A stretch of 64,000 bases of DNA from assembly GCF_004565475.1 (NCBI RefSeq), contig NZ_SRHX01000005.1:1-64000 (forward strand), read 5' to 3'. The notes beneath the pieces are model-generated. The model was not told the origin of the DNA. It searched no databases and saw only the letters and a list, made by a program, of their open reading frames with translations. Source of the stretch: Lonepinella koalarum (lineage in GTDB: Bacteria; Pseudomonadota; Gammaproteobacteria; Enterobacterales; Pasteurellaceae). Both the position numbers and the translations under genes were made by a program. How positions within the stretch are numbered: the first letter of the stretch is position 1; each line of letters opens with the position of its first letter. Of the stretch, positions 20,252-31,319 are shown in pieces.

Positions 20252-21054
20252 TAATTATTTTGTAAAACAATCTGACGATATTTCATTACAATCAGATCGT
20301 TAATGAGAGGGTATAGATTAGCGTGGGTTTGGATATTCGAACAATGTTTAAAAGTTAAACAAAGATCAATATTAGGATCGTTTTCCATTGCTGTATTAGC
20401 GGTAATTAACACAATTTTAGCTCTTACAGTTGAAAAATTTTTGGATTCTCGGAACTCGGACAATTGTTCAAGCTGTAAATAACGTCCTGAATTAGAATAA
20501 ATAATAATAAGATTTTTTTTGTTAGCTCGATAAATAAATTGTTTTTGCTTTAGGTCATTTAAATGCGTAGTGATGAATTTACCATTATAAGCGAGCTTAC
20601 TCTGTAAATCTAAAGCACCAATTTCAGAAAATAACAACCCAAAGGCAGCAACTTCTCGGTATTCCGCTAAATATTGAGCTAATTTGGTGACTTTATTCAT
20701 ATCTAGCGTTGAGTGTATTAGGGATAAATCATTCTGAATAGTCGCAATATACCGTTCTATCCCTTGCGTTTCTAGAAATTGTGCAATATTGGAATTATAG
20801 TTGAGAGAAAAACCAAACCGATTTTCTTTAAAAATAGAGTCCGCTTTAAAATCAGCATAATCTTCATATCCTAATACTCGGATATACTTAGAAATCGTTG
20901 ATTTGGATACGTTACACAAATCAGCTACCTTACCAATAGATAAGGTAGCTAATTGGTGAAAATTTAACAGTAACGTCATGGTAATCCGATAATTAGTGGA
21001 TTTTATCTGACAGTCATTTAGCATGATTAATAGTCTATTGAGCAGATTTCCCAT
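20251..21054 (-). CDS. RpiR/MurR-family transcriptional regulator
   Basis: 267 residues from the ATG at 21054, chosen because AAAAGG lies 8 bases upstream; a second ATG two codons earlier is possible. The N-terminal helix-turn-helix (about 28-70: LSIGKVADLCNVSKSTISKY) and a C-terminal sugar-isomerase (SIS) fold place it in the RpiR family, which responds to phosphosugars. It lies upstream of, and in line with, the beta-glucoside PTS operon and probably controls it. Its TAG stop codon is formed at the junction with the MITE-like element. The gene starts 30 bp past the leuD stop on the same strand. Confidence 0.85.
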   Translation of the reverse strand: MGNLLNRLLIMLNDCQIKSTNYRITMTLLLNFHQLATLSIGKVADLCNVSKSTISKYIRVLGYEDYADFKADSIFKENRFGFSLNYNSNIAQFLETQGIERYIATIQNDLSLIHSTLDMNKVTKLAQYLAEYREVAAFGLLFSEIGALDLQSKLAYNGKFITTHLNDLKQKQFIYRANKKNLIIIYSNSGRYLQLEQLSEFRESKNFSTVRAKIVLITANTAMENDPNIDLCLTFKHCSNIQTHANLYPLINDLIVMKYRQIVLQNN

Positions 21055-21083
21055 TATCATTACCTTTTCGGTCAAACAGTCAA

Positions 21084-21686
21084 TTATCGCAAAAACGCCG
21101 GTATCTTGCTCTCGTATTCCGCAATTTTGTCTTCGTGTTGCAAGGTTAAACCGATATTATCTAAGCCATTTAATAAGCAATGACGGCGGAATTCGTCCAG
21201 TTCAAAATGATAGACTTTATCGCCTGTGGTCACTGTCATGGCTTCCAGATCAATTTGAATTTCCTTGCCTGTATTCGCCCATACCCATTGAAAGATTTCT
21301 TCCACTTCGTCTTCGCTTAAACGTACCGGCAACATATGGTTGTTTAAGCTATTGTTATAGAAAATATCCGCAAAGCTTGGTGCTATCATCGCTTTAATAC
21401 CATAATCCGCTAATGCCCATGGGGCGTGTTCACGCGATGAACCGCAACCTAAGTTTTTGCGGGCAAGCAAAATCGTTGCTCCTTGATATTGTGGATAGTT
21501 CAATACGAATTCAGGATTTGGCTTGGTTCCCTCAACATCAAGGTAACGCCATTCGTGAAATAAATGTTTACCAAATCCGACCCGTGTTATGGCTTGTAAA
21601 AATTGTTTTGGAATAATTGCATCAGTATCCACATTCGCCACGTCAAGAGGAACCACTAAGCCTGAAAGTTGTTTAAATCCTGCCAT
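21084..21686 (-). CDS. leuD: 3-isopropylmalate dehydratase small subunit
   Basis: 200 residues, normal length. Family segments include [24 protein letters not shown] and an [12 protein letters not shown] loop. With LeuC it isomerises 2- to 3-isopropylmalate in leucine synthesis. Ten bp separate it from leuC. It is the last leu gene; I see no terminator before the RpiR-type gene 30 bp downstream, so read-through is possible. Confidence 0.96.
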   Translation of the reverse strand: MAGFKQLSGLVVPLDVANVDTDAIIPKQFLQAITRVGFGKHLFHEWRYLDVEGTKPNPEFVLNYPQYQGATILLARKNLGCGSSREHAPWALADYGIKAMIAPSFADIFYNNSLNNHMLPVRLSEDEVEEIFQWVWANTGKEIQIDLEAMTVTTGDKVYHFELDEFRRHCLLNGLDNIGLTLQHEDKIAEYESKIPAFLR

Positions 21687-21696
21687 TTTTTGCTCC

Positions 21697-23106
21697 TTAA
21701 TTTAATGCTATATGACGAATATCAACGAATTTACCAAACACCGCAGCTGCCGCCGCCATGGCTGGGCTGACTAAGTGGGTGCGTCCATTACGACCTTGAC
21801 GACCTTCAAAGTTACGGTTGGAGGTAGAAGCACAACGCTCCCATTCACCTAAGCGGTCGTCATTCATACCTAAACACATGGAACAACCCGGATTACGCCA
21901 TTCTGCTCCTGCGGCAATAAAGATTTTATCTAATCCCTCTTTTTCTGCTTGTTCTTTGACCAAGCCTGAGCCTGGGACGATTAATACACGCTTGACGTTG
22001 TCGGCTTTTTTGCGACCTTTCATTACGGCGGCGGCTTCTCGCAAATCTTCAATCCGAGAGTTGGTGCAAGAGCCGATAAATACTTGATCTACTTCTATTT
22101 TAGTGAGATCGGTGTTCGGTTCTAAGCCGATGTAAGTTAAGGCTTTTTCCGCGGAAGCCCGAGCTACGGGATCGTCTATTTCCGCAGGATTTGGCACAAG
22201 CTGATCAATGCCGATCACTTGTCCCGGATTGGTTCCCCAAGTGACTTGCGGGGCAATATCTTTGGCTTCTAATGTTACCACTGCATCAAACTCTGCATCG
22301 TCATCGGTTTTTAAGGTGTTCCAATAGGCAAGCGCATCATCCCAATCTTTGCCTTTTGGTGCATTTGGACGATCTTTTAAATAAGCAAAGGTGGTTTCAT
22401 CAGGCGCAACAAGACCTGCTTTGGCACCTAATTCAATTGCCATGTTACAGACGGTCATGCGTCCCTCCATGGAAAGATCACGAATGGCTTCGCCACAGAA
22501 TTCAACTACATAACCCGTTCCGCCTGCCATGGTGGTTTTGCCAATGATGGCTAACACAATATCTTTCGCCGTAATCCCTGGGTTGACTTTGCCACGTACT
22601 TCAATTTTCATACTTTTGGCACGTGCTTGTTTTAGGGTTTGGGTGGCAAGTACATGTTCGACTTCAGATGTCCCGATCCCAAATGCCAAAGCACCGAATG
22701 CACCGTGAGTAGCGGTATGCGAATCACCGCAAACAATGGTCATACCTGGTAAAGTTAAACCTTGTTCGGGTCCCATAACGTGGACAATACCTTGCTGTTT
22801 GGTGTTCATATCAAATAATTGGATCCCTGTATTTTTACAGTTTTTATCCAATTCTAGTACCTGAATTTTAGCTTGACCTTCAAGTTTGTTAACATCACGG
22901 ATTTGGGTTGAAATGCTGTGATCCATGGTGCCAAAGGTTTTACCAATTTGGCGAACTTGACGATTTGCCACACGCAAGCCATCAAAAGCTTGTGGACTGG
23001 TTACTTCATGAATCAAGTGGCGGTTAATATACAGAATAGGCGTTTCGCCCTCTGCTTCATACACCACATGACTGTCGAATAATTTTTGGTAGAGTGTTTT
23101 TCCCAT
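21697..23106 (-). CDS. leuC: 3-isopropylmalate dehydratase large subunit
   Basis: 469 residues. The three cysteine ligands of the aconitase-type 4Fe-4S cluster are present: Cys347 in SCTNSR, and Cys408 and Cys411 in PGCSMC. Substrate motif GDSHTATHG is at 128-136. It forms the enzyme with LeuD. It is separated from leuB by a 309-bp gap full of REP-like palindromes, in contrast with its tight spacing to leuD. Confidence 0.97.
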   Translation of the reverse strand: MGKTLYQKLFDSHVVYEAEGETPILYINRHLIHEVTSPQAFDGLRVANRQVRQIGKTFGTMDHSISTQIRDVNKLEGQAKIQVLELDKNCKNTGIQLFDMNTKQQGIVHVMGPEQGLTLPGMTIVCGDSHTATHGAFGALAFGIGTSEVEHVLATQTLKQARAKSMKIEVRGKVNPGITAKDIVLAIIGKTTMAGGTGYVVEFCGEAIRDLSMEGRMTVCNMAIELGAKAGLVAPDETTFAYLKDRPNAPKGKDWDDALAYWNTLKTDDDAEFDAVVTLEAKDIAPQVTWGTNPGQVIGIDQLVPNPAEIDDPVARASAEKALTYIGLEPNTDLTKIEVDQVFIGSCTNSRIEDLREAAAVMKGRKKADNVKRVLIVPGSGLVKEQAEKEGLDKIFIAAGAEWRNPGCSMCLGMNDDRLGEWERCASTSNRNFEGRQGRNGRTHLVSPAMAAAAAVFGKFVDIRHIALN

Positions 23107-23168
23107 TTTTGTATCTCGTTAGGTTTTTAATTCGTTGGGTTGTTTTTCGTTTTTTTTTTTGTCTTTTC
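23107..23168. other. leuB-leuC spacer, T-rich part
   Basis: A T-rich stretch with a run of 11 T on the plus strand (23150-23160). Nothing coding. The A-run on the leu strand is about 45 bases before the leuC start and is probably of no regulatory meaning. Confidence 0.4.
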
Positions 23169-23406
23169 GTAGGGGCGTATTGCATACGCCCTATGCTCGA
23201 TCGTTTTATTTACCACAAACCGCGGTAGATTTTTCGTTTGTTTTTGGGCGTATGCAATACGCCCCTACATTTGTTTTTTGAGCGCATGCAATACGCCCCT
23301 ACGTTTGTTTTTTGAGCGTATGCAATACGCCCCCTACGTTTGTTTTTTTGGGTGTATGCAATACGCCGCTACGTTTGTTTTTTTGGCGTATGTAATACCG
23401 CCCTAC
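23169..23406. repeat. REP-like palindrome array between leuB and leuC
   Basis: Six copies of a 22-24 bp unit whose core GGGCGTAT-GCA-ATACGCCC is an 8-bp stem with a 3-base loop, followed by CCTAC. One copy (23169-23191) is inverted relative to the other five (starting near 23246, 23280, 23314, 23350 and 23385). The inverted copy and the first direct copy form a perfect 23-bp inverted repeat. The direct copies are 34-36 bp apart, separated by GTTTGTTTTTTT-type spacers, and decay towards leuB. Further copies lie at 24532 and 40260. Confidence 0.9.
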
Positions 23407-23415
23407 GGTGATGAT

Positions 23416-24504
<1,089 letters not shown>

Positions 24505-24531
24505 CTATTTTTATCAATATGTTGAGTTTTT

Positions 24532-24555
24532 GGGCGTATGCAATACGCCCCTACA
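24532..24555. repeat. REP-like palindrome between leuA and leuB
   Basis: A single copy of the GGGCGTATGCAATACGCCC hairpin unit plus CCTACA, same orientation as the direct copies in the leuB-leuC gap. Confidence 0.85.
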
Positions 24556-24567
24556 GATTAATATAGA

Positions 24568-26121
24568 TTAATGTTTTAAATTCTTGGTTAAATTCGCCAC
24601 TTTTTGCGAACGATAGATGGCATTAATTGCATGAATCAAGGCTCGAGCAGATGATTCTACAATATCCGTGGCAAGTCCAACACCGTGGAAACGACGACCT
24701 TCATATTCTACCACAATATCCACTTGACCAAGCGCTTCTGCTCCCTCGCCTTTCGCGGTTAAATTATAATGGGACATTTTCAAATCCATACCCACAATTT
24801 GCATAATCGCATTATACACCGCATCTACAGGACCATTACCACCATTTGATGTTTGATTAATACGATGACCGTCTAACGCCACTTGCACAAATGCCGATGC
24901 AGGCAACCCGCTTAAGGTTTGTGAGGTGATCACGTCTAACGTCAAGCGATCTTCATCGCCTTGTTGCATATCAATAAATGCCAACGCCTCTAAATCGTAA
25001 TCAAATACTTGTCCTTTTTTATCGGCTAATTTCAAGAAAGCGTCATATAATTTATCTAAATCATAATCCGCTTCGGTGTAACCCATATCCGCCATGTGAC
25101 CTTTCACCGCTGCACGACCAGAACGAGCGGTCAAATTCAATTTCTCTTTTTTCAAACCGATACTTTCAGGCGACATAATTTCGTAGGTATTTTTATTTTT
25201 CAACATCCCATCTTGGTGAATACCCGATGAATGTGCAAAGGCATTATCGCCCACAATGGCTTTATTCGGTTGAATTGGCATATTACAAAGTTGGCTTACC
25301 ATTTGGCTGACACGGTGAATTTCTTGGGTATTAATGCGGGTGTCTAAACCGTTAAACATATCCTGACGGGTTTTAATCGCCATCACCACTTCTTCAAGTG
25401 CGGTATTGCCTGCTCGTTCGCCGATACCATTAATGGTACATTCAATTTGTCTTGCCCCGTTTAATACTGCGGTTAATGAGTTCGCCGTTGCCATACCTAA
25501 ATCATTATGGCAATGCACGGAAATAATCGCTTTATCAATATTTGGCACACGATTTCGCACATTTGCCATAATGCTACCGTATTCCGTTGGCAAGCAAAAT
25601 CCTACTGTATCAGGAATATTGACGGTGGTTGCCCCTGCGGAAATCGCCGCTTCGACGATACGACAAATATTGTCAATGCCCGTCCGCCCTGCATCTTCGC
25701 AAGAAAATTCCACATCATCGGTATAATTTCTAGCGCGTTTCACCGCTTGGATTGCCATTTCCACTACTTCATCAAAAGAACGTTTAAGTTTGGCTTCCAC
25801 GTGCAACGCTGAACTGGCAATAAAGGTATGAATCCGATAAGCATCCGCTACTTTCAAGGCTTCATAAGCCGCGTCAATATCCTTATCCATTGCACGAGAT
25901 AAGGCACAAACACGGCTATTTTTAATATTTTCCGCAATGGTACGTACGGAAAGAAAATCACCCTCAGAGGACACCGGAAAACCTACTTCCATCACATCCA
26001 CCCCTAATCGTTCTAACGCAAGGGCAATTTGTAATTTTTCTTTTACAGTTAAACTTGCCTTTAACGCCTGTTCGCCATCTCGCAAGGTGGTATCAAAGAT
26101 AATAATGTTGTTTGTAGCCAT
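24568..26121 (-). CDS. leuA: 2-isopropylmalate synthase
   Basis: 517 residues, usual length. The catalytic domain begins [10 protein letters not shown] (9-18); metal-binding HCHNDLG and the [11 protein letters not shown] segment follow. The C-terminal LeuA dimer domain (about 390-517) is the site of leucine feedback inhibition in the family. It catalyses the first committed step of leucine synthesis. First structural gene of leuABCD, preceded by a leader peptide and attenuator; AGAAGGA upstream of the ATG. Confidence 0.97.
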   Translation of the reverse strand: MATNNIIIFDTTLRDGEQALKASLTVKEKLQIALALERLGVDVMEVGFPVSSEGDFLSVRTIAENIKNSRVCALSRAMDKDIDAAYEALKVADAYRIHTFIASSALHVEAKLKRSFDEVVEMAIQAVKRARNYTDDVEFSCEDAGRTGIDNICRIVEAAISAGATTVNIPDTVGFCLPTEYGSIMANVRNRVPNIDKAIISVHCHNDLGMATANSLTAVLNGARQIECTINGIGERAGNTALEEVVMAIKTRQDMFNGLDTRINTQEIHRVSQMVSQLCNMPIQPNKAIVGDNAFAHSSGIHQDGMLKNKNTYEIMSPESIGLKKEKLNLTARSGRAAVKGHMADMGYTEADYDLDKLYDAFLKLADKKGQVFDYDLEALAFIDMQQGDEDRLTLDVITSQTLSGLPASAFVQVALDGHRINQTSNGGNGPVDAVYNAIMQIVGMDLKMSHYNLTAKGEGAEALGQVDIVVEYEGRRFHGVGLATDIVESSARALIHAINAIYRSQKVANLTKNLKH

Positions 26122-26160
26122 AATGTTGTCCTTCTGTTTTTCGTTAGGGTTTCACTTTGA

Positions 26161-26169
26161 AAGTGCGGT
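26161..26169 (+). other. DNA uptake signal between leuA and its attenuator
   Basis: Exact core AAGTGCGGT followed by ATTTTTTAAAT, the usual A/T extension. Other exact cores (either strand) start at 5324, 15118, 15159, 18212, 23522, 27603, 31276, 33231, 33974, 34612, 36035, 41794, 42929, 44581, 47757, 48819, 49971, 51943, 53396, 54066, 54994, 55201, 56751, 57305 and 57988. Confidence 0.9.
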
Positions 26170-26190
26170 ATTTTTTAAATGTTTTTTAAT

Positions 26191-26226
26191 AAAAAAACCC
26201 CGAACTTTTTATCAAAGTGCGGGGTT
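26191..26226 (-). terminator. leu attenuator (rho-independent terminator)
   Basis: On the minus strand AACCCCGCACTTTGAT, AAAAAG, then TTCGGGGTTTTTTT: a GC-rich stem with AACCCCG / CGGGGTT and a run of 7 T. It lies between the leader peptide stop (26267) and leuA (26121), where a transcription attenuator belongs. Confidence 0.85.
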
Positions 26227-26266
26227 GTCAATTCGTTTTTTATGTTATTTTTCTATCATCCACAAC

Positions 26267-26326
26267 TTAGCCGCACAAAGAATGTGATAATCGTAAGTTG
26301 AGTAGCAGAGCGTGAAAGGTAAACAT
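26267..26326 (-). CDS. leuL: leu operon leader peptide
   Basis: 19 codons encoding MFTFHALLLNLRLSHSLCG, with six leucines. Three are consecutive (CTG CTA CTC), followed by TTA, TTA and TTG, so rarer leucine codons dominate. AGGA lies 6 bases before the ATG. A strong promoter lies 32 bp upstream and a terminator 40 bp downstream. This is the classic layout for attenuation: ribosome stalling at leucine codons under starvation would prevent the terminator from forming. It is too short for ordinary gene calling. Confidence 0.88.
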   Translation of the reverse strand: MFTFHALLLNLRLSHSLCG

Positions 26327-26357
26327 AAAAATCCTGAAAGTCATTAAATTAGATCCT

Positions 26358-26385
26358 ATATTACTGATTTAGATGATTCTGTCAA
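26358..26385 (-). promoter_or_regulatory. leu operon promoter
   Basis: Consensus TTGACA (26385-26380), 16-base spacer, TAATAT (26363-26358) on the minus strand, placing the transcript start about 25 bases ahead of leuL. Elements are near perfect. Confidence 0.85.
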
Positions 26386-26466
26386 AGGTTTTTTAGTAAA
26401 AAATATCAAAAAATAGAATAGGATAAAAATATTTTTGTATAAAAATCTATAAATGTTTTGAAATTT

Positions 26467-26489
26467 AGTGTTTAACACTATTTAGTGTT
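26467..26489. promoter_or_regulatory. Three AGTGTT/AACACT half-sites upstream of the leu promoter
   Basis: AGTGTT (26467), AACACT (26474) and AGTGTT (26484) alternate in orientation; the last two form AACACT-4-AGTGTT. They lie about 85-105 bp upstream of the -35. A regulator site is possible; no known consensus is matched. Confidence 0.35.
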
Positions 26490-26544
26490 CTTTTAAGTAG
26501 GGTTTATTTTGAAAATATTTAAAATTTATAGATGGATTTTTTAT

Positions 26545-26598
26545 AAAAAATTAGCCTGTTAAATAATTAATACCGTTGCTAATATTATTCAACAGGCT
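26545..26598 (-). terminator. Terminator of mrp
   Basis: On the minus strand AGCCTGTT...AACAGGCT, extended by the AATAATA / AATTATT pairing inside, followed by AATTTTTT. It starts 8 bp after the mrp stop codon. Confidence 0.75.
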
Positions 26599-26605
26599 GA
26601 ATAAA

Positions 26606-27718
26606 CTATTTTACTTCCCTAAACATAATTTCACCCGGAATGACCGAACCTTGCCAATATAACTCGCTCGCCACTTTTTCGGCTAATTGTAGATAGGCTT
26701 GTTTAATGCCAGGGTGAGAGTCAGCAATAACGGTTGGTGTGCCTTGATCTAAATCTTCTCTTAAACAAATATGTAAGGGTAACTGACCTAGCACTTGTAC
26801 ATGATATTTTTCCGCAATTTTTTCTGCTCCACCCGTGCCAAAAATAGCTTCGTGATGACCGCAGTTTGAGCAGATGTGCATGGACATATTTTCTACAATG
26901 CCTAACACTGGCACGGAAACTTTGTTAAACATAGCAATGCCCTTAATCGCATCAAGTAAAGCAATGTCCTGTGGTGTAGTGACAACAACCGCCCCTGTAA
27001 CCGGGATTTGTTGTGATAACGTGAGCTGAATATCCCCCGTTCCCGGTGGCATATCAATGACTAAATAATCTATTTCATGCCATAGGGTTTCATTTAATAG
27101 CTGATTTAACGCACTGCTTGCCATGGGGCCACGCCAAATCGTGGCATTATCTGAATCCATTAAATAACCAATAGAGTTGCTTTGTAAGCCATGTACCCGT
27201 ATCGGATTAATGTGTTTATTATCTGGTGATGTTGGGCGTTGATTGGCTGCACCAAGCATGTGAGGGATAGATGGGCCATAAATATCTGCATCTAAAATAC
27301 CGACTTTAGCTCCTTGAGCTTGTAATGCTAAAGCTAAATTGACTGTAGTGGTAGATTTTCCTACACCGCCTTTTCCCGAGGTAATCGCAATAATATTTTT
27401 CACCCCTTTGACGGCAGGATGATTATTAGCACGTTTTAAAGTGGCGATTTGGTAATGTAATTGCCATTTAATTTGTTGTGCTGCCGCGATGGTCAATAAA
27501 TCATCGGTAACAGTGGTTTTTAACAGCTCAAATGCCGTATTCCACGCAAAAGGCATTTGAATTTCTACCCGCAATACCTCTTGCATTTTTTCGATTTTTT
27601 TCACCGCACTTAAGGCAGTCAAATCTTTCTGCAAAGTAGGGTGTGAGAAGTTTTTTAAACATTGAATTAATTGAGTTTGTTGTTCATTGGTAAAATGATG
27701 GGAAAATTGAATCGTCAT
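26606..27718 (-). CDS. mrp: Iron-sulfur cluster carrier protein, Mrp/ApbC family
   Basis: 370 residues from the ATG preceded by AGGAAAG (a longer frame starts six codons earlier without support). An N-terminal MIP18-like domain (about 1-95) is followed by a P-loop ATPase with GKGGVGKST (115-123), DADIYGPS, and the CxxC motif CSNC (Cys283, Cys286) that bridges the cluster. It loads Fe-S clusters onto apoproteins. Monocistronic and divergent from metG, the arrangement seen in many gammaproteobacteria. Confidence 0.94.
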   Translation of the reverse strand: MTIQFSHHFTNEQQTQLIQCLKNFSHPTLQKDLTALSAVKKIEKMQEVLRVEIQMPFAWNTAFELLKTTVTDDLLTIAAAQQIKWQLHYQIATLKRANNHPAVKGVKNIIAITSGKGGVGKSTTTVNLALALQAQGAKVGILDADIYGPSIPHMLGAANQRPTSPDNKHINPIRVHGLQSNSIGYLMDSDNATIWRGPMASSALNQLLNETLWHEIDYLVIDMPPGTGDIQLTLSQQIPVTGAVVVTTPQDIALLDAIKGIAMFNKVSVPVLGIVENMSMHICSNCGHHEAIFGTGGAEKIAEKYHVQVLGQLPLHICLREDLDQGTPTVIADSHPGIKQAYLQLAEKVASELYWQGSVIPGEIMFREVK

Positions 27719-27896
27719 TATCTTTCCTAAAATCAAGTAGAGTAAAATACCCGACTATTTAACCACGATATTAAAATGATGTTAAGCATAGATTATGTTT
27801 TAGCTAGAAAAAAAGCGCTAAATCAGGTAAAATCACGACAATTTTGTATTTCATGGCAAGCCAGTTTTAGCTTGTTAATCATTTAAAGGTCTTTTT

Positions 27897-29975
27897 ATGT
27901 CAAACCAATCATCTTCCAAAAAACGTCAAATTCTAGTCACTTGTGCGTTACCTTACGCCAACGGTCCGATCCATTTAGGTCATATGCTTGAACATATCCA
28001 AGCAGATATTTGGGTGCGTTTCCAACGTATGCGTGGCAATGAGATTTATTTTGTTTGCGCCGATGATGCTCACGGTACACCGATTATGTTGAAAGCAGCG
28101 CAAATGGGGATGACACCAGAGCAGCTCATTGCTGATGTGCATACCGCCCATTATGCAGATTTCAATGGCTTTAATATTAGTTTCGATAATTATCATTCCA
28201 CCCATAGTGAGGAAAATCGTCAATTATCGGAAATGATTTACAGCAAATTAAAACAAAACGGTTTTATTAAAAATCGTACCATTTCGCAATTATTCGATCC
28301 TGAAAAAGCCATGTTTTTGCCCGATCGTTTTGTCAAAGGGACTTGTCCTAAATGTAAAGCGCCAGATCAATATGGCGATAACTGTGAAGTTTGTTCTGCC
28401 ACTTATAGTCCGACAGAATTAATTAATCCACGTTCAACCGTATCAGGGGCAACGCCGGTATTAAAAGAAAGTGAGCATTATTTCTTTGATTTGCCAAGTT
28501 TTGAGATGATGCTGCAAGAATGGAATCGTTCGGGGGCGTTACAATCAGAAGTGGCGAATAAAATGCAAGAATGGTTTGATATGGGCTTGCAACAATGGGA
28601 TATTTCTCGTGATGCGCCGTATTTTGGCTTTAAAATTCCGCATACCGAAAATAAATATTTTTATGTTTGGTTGGATGCGCCAATTGGCTATATGGCATCG
28701 TTTAAAAATCTTTGTGTACGTGAACAGATTGATTTTGATCTGTTCTGGCACAAAGACAGCCAAGCGGAACTATATCATTTTATCGGCAAAGATATTATGT
28801 ATTTCCACAGTTTGTTCTGGCCAGCCATGTTAGAGGGAGCGGATTTACGCAAACCAAGCAATATTTTTGTACACGGTTATGTAACGGTCAATGGCGAGAA
28901 AATGTCTAAATCGCGTGGGACATTTATTCAAGCCGCGACCTATTTGAAACATCTCGATCCTGAATGTTTACGTTATTATTATGCGGCAAAATTAAGTGGT
29001 CGGATCGATGACTTAGATTTAAACTTAGAAGATTTTGTGCAACGAGTGAATGCAGATTTAGTTAATAAATTAGTCAATTTAGCCTCTCGCAATGCCGGCT
29101 TTATCCAAAAACGCTTTGATGGAAATTTAGCGGATAAACTAGAAGATCAACATCTATTTGACGAATTTACGGCACAATCAGTCCATATTGCCGAACTTTA
29201 TGAAAACCGTGAATACGGCAAAGCTATTCGTGCCATTATGGCATTGGCGGATAAAGCCAATAAATATGTGGATGACAAAGCCCCGTGGGTGATTGCTAAA
29301 CAAGAGGGCAAAGATCAAGAATTACATGAAGTTTGTTCCATGGGGATTCAATTATTCCGTGTGTTAATAGGTTATTTAAAACCTGTGTTACCAAAATTAG
29401 CCGAGCGAGCAGAGGGCTTTTTACAAACAGAATTAACTTGGCATAATCTGGCACAACCATTATTAGCCCATCAAATTTCTCCGTTTAAAGCCTTATTTAA
29501 CCGTTTAGAGATGAAACAAATTGATGCAATGATCGAAGCATCAAAAGCGGAAAATGCAGCAGTAAATACCGCAAAAACAGTGGAAAAAAACACCGCAGTT
29601 TCTACTGGCAATGCTACCGAAAATAGCGAATTTGAACCTGTAGAAGCTGAAATCAGTATTGATGATTTTGCCAAAATTGATTTACGAGTGGCAACCGTGT
29701 TACATTGTGAAGCCGTACCTGAAAGCAATAAATTATTGAAATTTCGATTAGATTTAGGTTTTGAACAACGTCAAGTATTGTCGGGAATTAAAGCGGCATA
29801 TAATAATCCAGCCGAATTAATTGGTCGCCAAGTGATTATGGTTGCCAACCTTGCACCGCGTAAAATGAAATTTGGTGTATCGCAAGGGATGATTTTATCG
29901 GCGGGTACTGATGGAACGGATTTATTTTTGCTTAATGTGGATAATGGAGCGAAAGCAGGGGATCGGGTTAAATAA
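27897..29975 (+). CDS. metG: Methionyl-tRNA synthetase
   Basis: 692 residues. Class I motifs HLGH (26-29) and KMSKS (335-339); four zinc cysteines Cys150, Cys153, Cys163 and Cys166; and a C-terminal EMAP/Trbp111-like tRNA-binding domain (from about 590: [15 protein letters not shown]). A low-complexity alanine/threonine linker (about 545-585) joins the domains. AAAGG precedes the ATG. Confidence 0.97.
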   Translation: MSNQSSSKKRQILVTCALPYANGPIHLGHMLEHIQADIWVRFQRMRGNEIYFVCADDAHGTPIMLKAAQMGMTPEQLIADVHTAHYADFNGFNISFDNYHSTHSEENRQLSEMIYSKLKQNGFIKNRTISQLFDPEKAMFLPDRFVKGTCPKCKAPDQYGDNCEVCSATYSPTELINPRSTVSGATPVLKESEHYFFDLPSFEMMLQEWNRSGALQSEVANKMQEWFDMGLQQWDISRDAPYFGFKIPHTENKYFYVWLDAPIGYMASFKNLCVREQIDFDLFWHKDSQAELYHFIGKDIMYFHSLFWPAMLEGADLRKPSNIFVHGYVTVNGEKMSKSRGTFIQAATYLKHLDPECLRYYYAAKLSGRIDDLDLNLEDFVQRVNADLVNKLVNLASRNAGFIQKRFDGNLADKLEDQHLFDEFTAQSVHIAELYENREYGKAIRAIMALADKANKYVDDKAPWVIAKQEGKDQELHEVCSMGIQLFRVLIGYLKPVLPKLAERAEGFLQTELTWHNLAQPLLAHQISPFKALFNRLEMKQIDAMIEASKAENAAVNTAKTVEKNTAVSTGNATENSEFEPVEAEISIDDFAKIDLRVATVLHCEAVPESNKLLKFRLDLGFEQRQVLSGIKAAYNNPAELIGRQVIMVANLAPRKMKFGVSQGMILSAGTDGTDLFLLNVDNGAKAGDRVK

Positions 29976-30081
29976 TATTCGATTAAATCATTGTTCAAGA
30001 AGAATGATGTTTTATTAATCTAAGATTTTGGGATTAAGATCACATTTTTAATAATTTCTGATAAAAATCAACAGAAAAGAC

Positions 30082-30110
30082 TTGAAAAATTTCGTTAAAA
30101 AACATACCTT
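30082..30110 (+). promoter_or_regulatory. Candidate promoter of raiA
   Basis: TTGAAA (30082-30087), 17 bases, TACCTT (30105-30110), about 50 bp ahead of the raiA start. The -35 is good, the -10 only fair. Confidence 0.4.
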
Positions 30111-30158
30111 GTAGTTAATACGAAAGGATTTATTCATCAAGAAAAAGAGGTGACAACT

Positions 30159-30479
30159 ATGACACTTAATATTGCAAGTAAACAAATGGACATTACACCG
30201 GCAATTCGGGCTCATATTGAGGATAGACTCGCAAAATTGGAAAAATGGCAAACCCAGCTAATTAATCCGCATTTTGTATTAAGCAAACTACCACAGGGAT
30301 TTGGGGTCGAAGCGACGATTAGTACACCAAATGGTAACTTGTTTGCAAGTGCAGAATCTGATGATATGTACAAAGCGATTAATGATGTTGAAGAAAAATT
30401 AGCAAGACAATTAAATAAACTACAACATAAAGGAGAAGCACGTCGAGCAGATGAACGTTTAAAAGATTCTTTCCAATAG
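30159..30479 (+). CDS. raiA: Ribosome-associated inhibitor / hibernation factor RaiA (YfiA)
   Basis: 106 residues from the ATG with GAGGTGA 5 bases upstream; the frame also contains an earlier GTG that overlaps this site. The short Sigma-54-modulation/S30AE fold is shown by [20 protein letters not shown], a lysine-rich helix and [20 protein letters not shown]. It binds the 30S decoding centre in stationary phase or cold and stops translation. Length matches YfiA of H. influenzae. Monocistronic, ending at a strong terminator. Confidence 0.93.
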   Translation: MTLNIASKQMDITPAIRAHIEDRLAKLEKWQTQLINPHFVLSKLPQGFGVEATISTPNGNLFASAESDDMYKAINDVEEKLARQLNKLQHKGEARRADERLKDSFQ

Positions 30480-30506
30480 TTAATTTTAATTTGTTATATT
30501 GTAAAC

Positions 30507-30540
30507 TGATTTCGATCTTGTATTGAAATCAGTTTTTTAT
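30507..30540 (+). terminator. raiA terminator
   Basis: CTGATTTC / GAAATCAG perfect 8-bp stem with an 11-base loop, followed by TTTTTTATT. Confidence 0.9.
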
Positions 30541-30674
30541 TTATTAGTGCCTAATATTTCTTTTTAATATTTGATCTCCATCAATGAATATTCCCCAAAA
30601 GAGTTATGCCATTGGTTATACGTTGTGTATGACTTATGGTAAAATTTATCTGTTAAAAATGAATGGATTAAATA

Positions 30675-31319
30675 ATGCGAAATACCCTAGATGTTGAAAA
30701 AATTACTTGTCAGCGTGGTGATAATCTTCTGTTTGCAGGATTGAGTTTGCGTTTTCAACCGGGTGATTTTGTGCAAATTGAGGGGCGTAATGGGATCGGT
30801 AAAACCAGTTTATTGCGAATTTTAACTGGGTTGGCTCAGCCGTTGCGTGGCAAAGTGCGGTGGAATTTAAATGAGATTTCTCAATATCGAGAAGATTATC
30901 AATATGATTTGCTGTATTTAGGACATTTATCAGGCATTAAACCTGAATTAACGGTTTGGGAAAATTTGAGCTTTTATCAACAAGTAAGCCATTGTTTGCA
31001 AGGGAATGATGTGTTGTGGCAAGCGTTAGACAAAGTGGGGTTGTTGGGTTATGAGGATATAGTGGCAAGCCAACTTTCCGCGGGGCAACAAAAACGTATT
31101 GGTTTGGCAAGATTGTGGCTTTCACAAGCACCATTGTGGATTTTAGATGAACCTTTTAATGCCATTGATAAAAATGGTGTAGAAATGCTCATTGCGCATT
31201 TAGAGCAGCATTGTCAACAAGGTGGCATCGTGATTATTACCAGTCATCAGGATGTGCTGAGTCAAATGTTGCAAAAAGTGCGGTTAGATTTGTACCCGTT
31301 TTACGGAGAAGATGAATGA
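30675..31319 (+). CDS. ccmA: Heme exporter ATPase CcmA
   Basis: 214 residues. ABC ATPase with Walker [10 protein letters not shown], signature [16 protein letters not shown] and Walker B LWILDEP. With CcmB, CcmC and CcmD it releases holo-CcmE in cytochrome c maturation at the inner membrane. First gene of a tight ccmABCDEFGHI operon; its stop overlaps the ccmB start (ATGA). An uptake signal is at 31276. Confidence 0.95.
   Translation: MRNTLDVEKITCQRGDNLLFAGLSLRFQPGDFVQIEGRNGIGKTSLLRILTGLAQPLRGKVRWNLNEISQYREDYQYDLLYLGHLSGIKPELTVWENLSFYQQVSHCLQGNDVLWQALDKVGLLGYEDIVASQLSAGQQKRIGLARLWLSQAPLWILDEPFNAIDKNGVEMLIAHLEQHCQQGGIVIITSHQDVLSQMLQKVRLDLYPFYGEDE

Noticed and set aside
23150-23160. Run of 11 T as a phase-variation tract
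   Set aside because: Intergenic within a biosynthetic operon and not in a promoter spacer; no reason for switching.
23246-23406. CRISPR-like array with 34-36 bp period
   Set aside because: The parts between palindromes are T-rich and nearly identical rather than unique spacers, and the units degrade in order.
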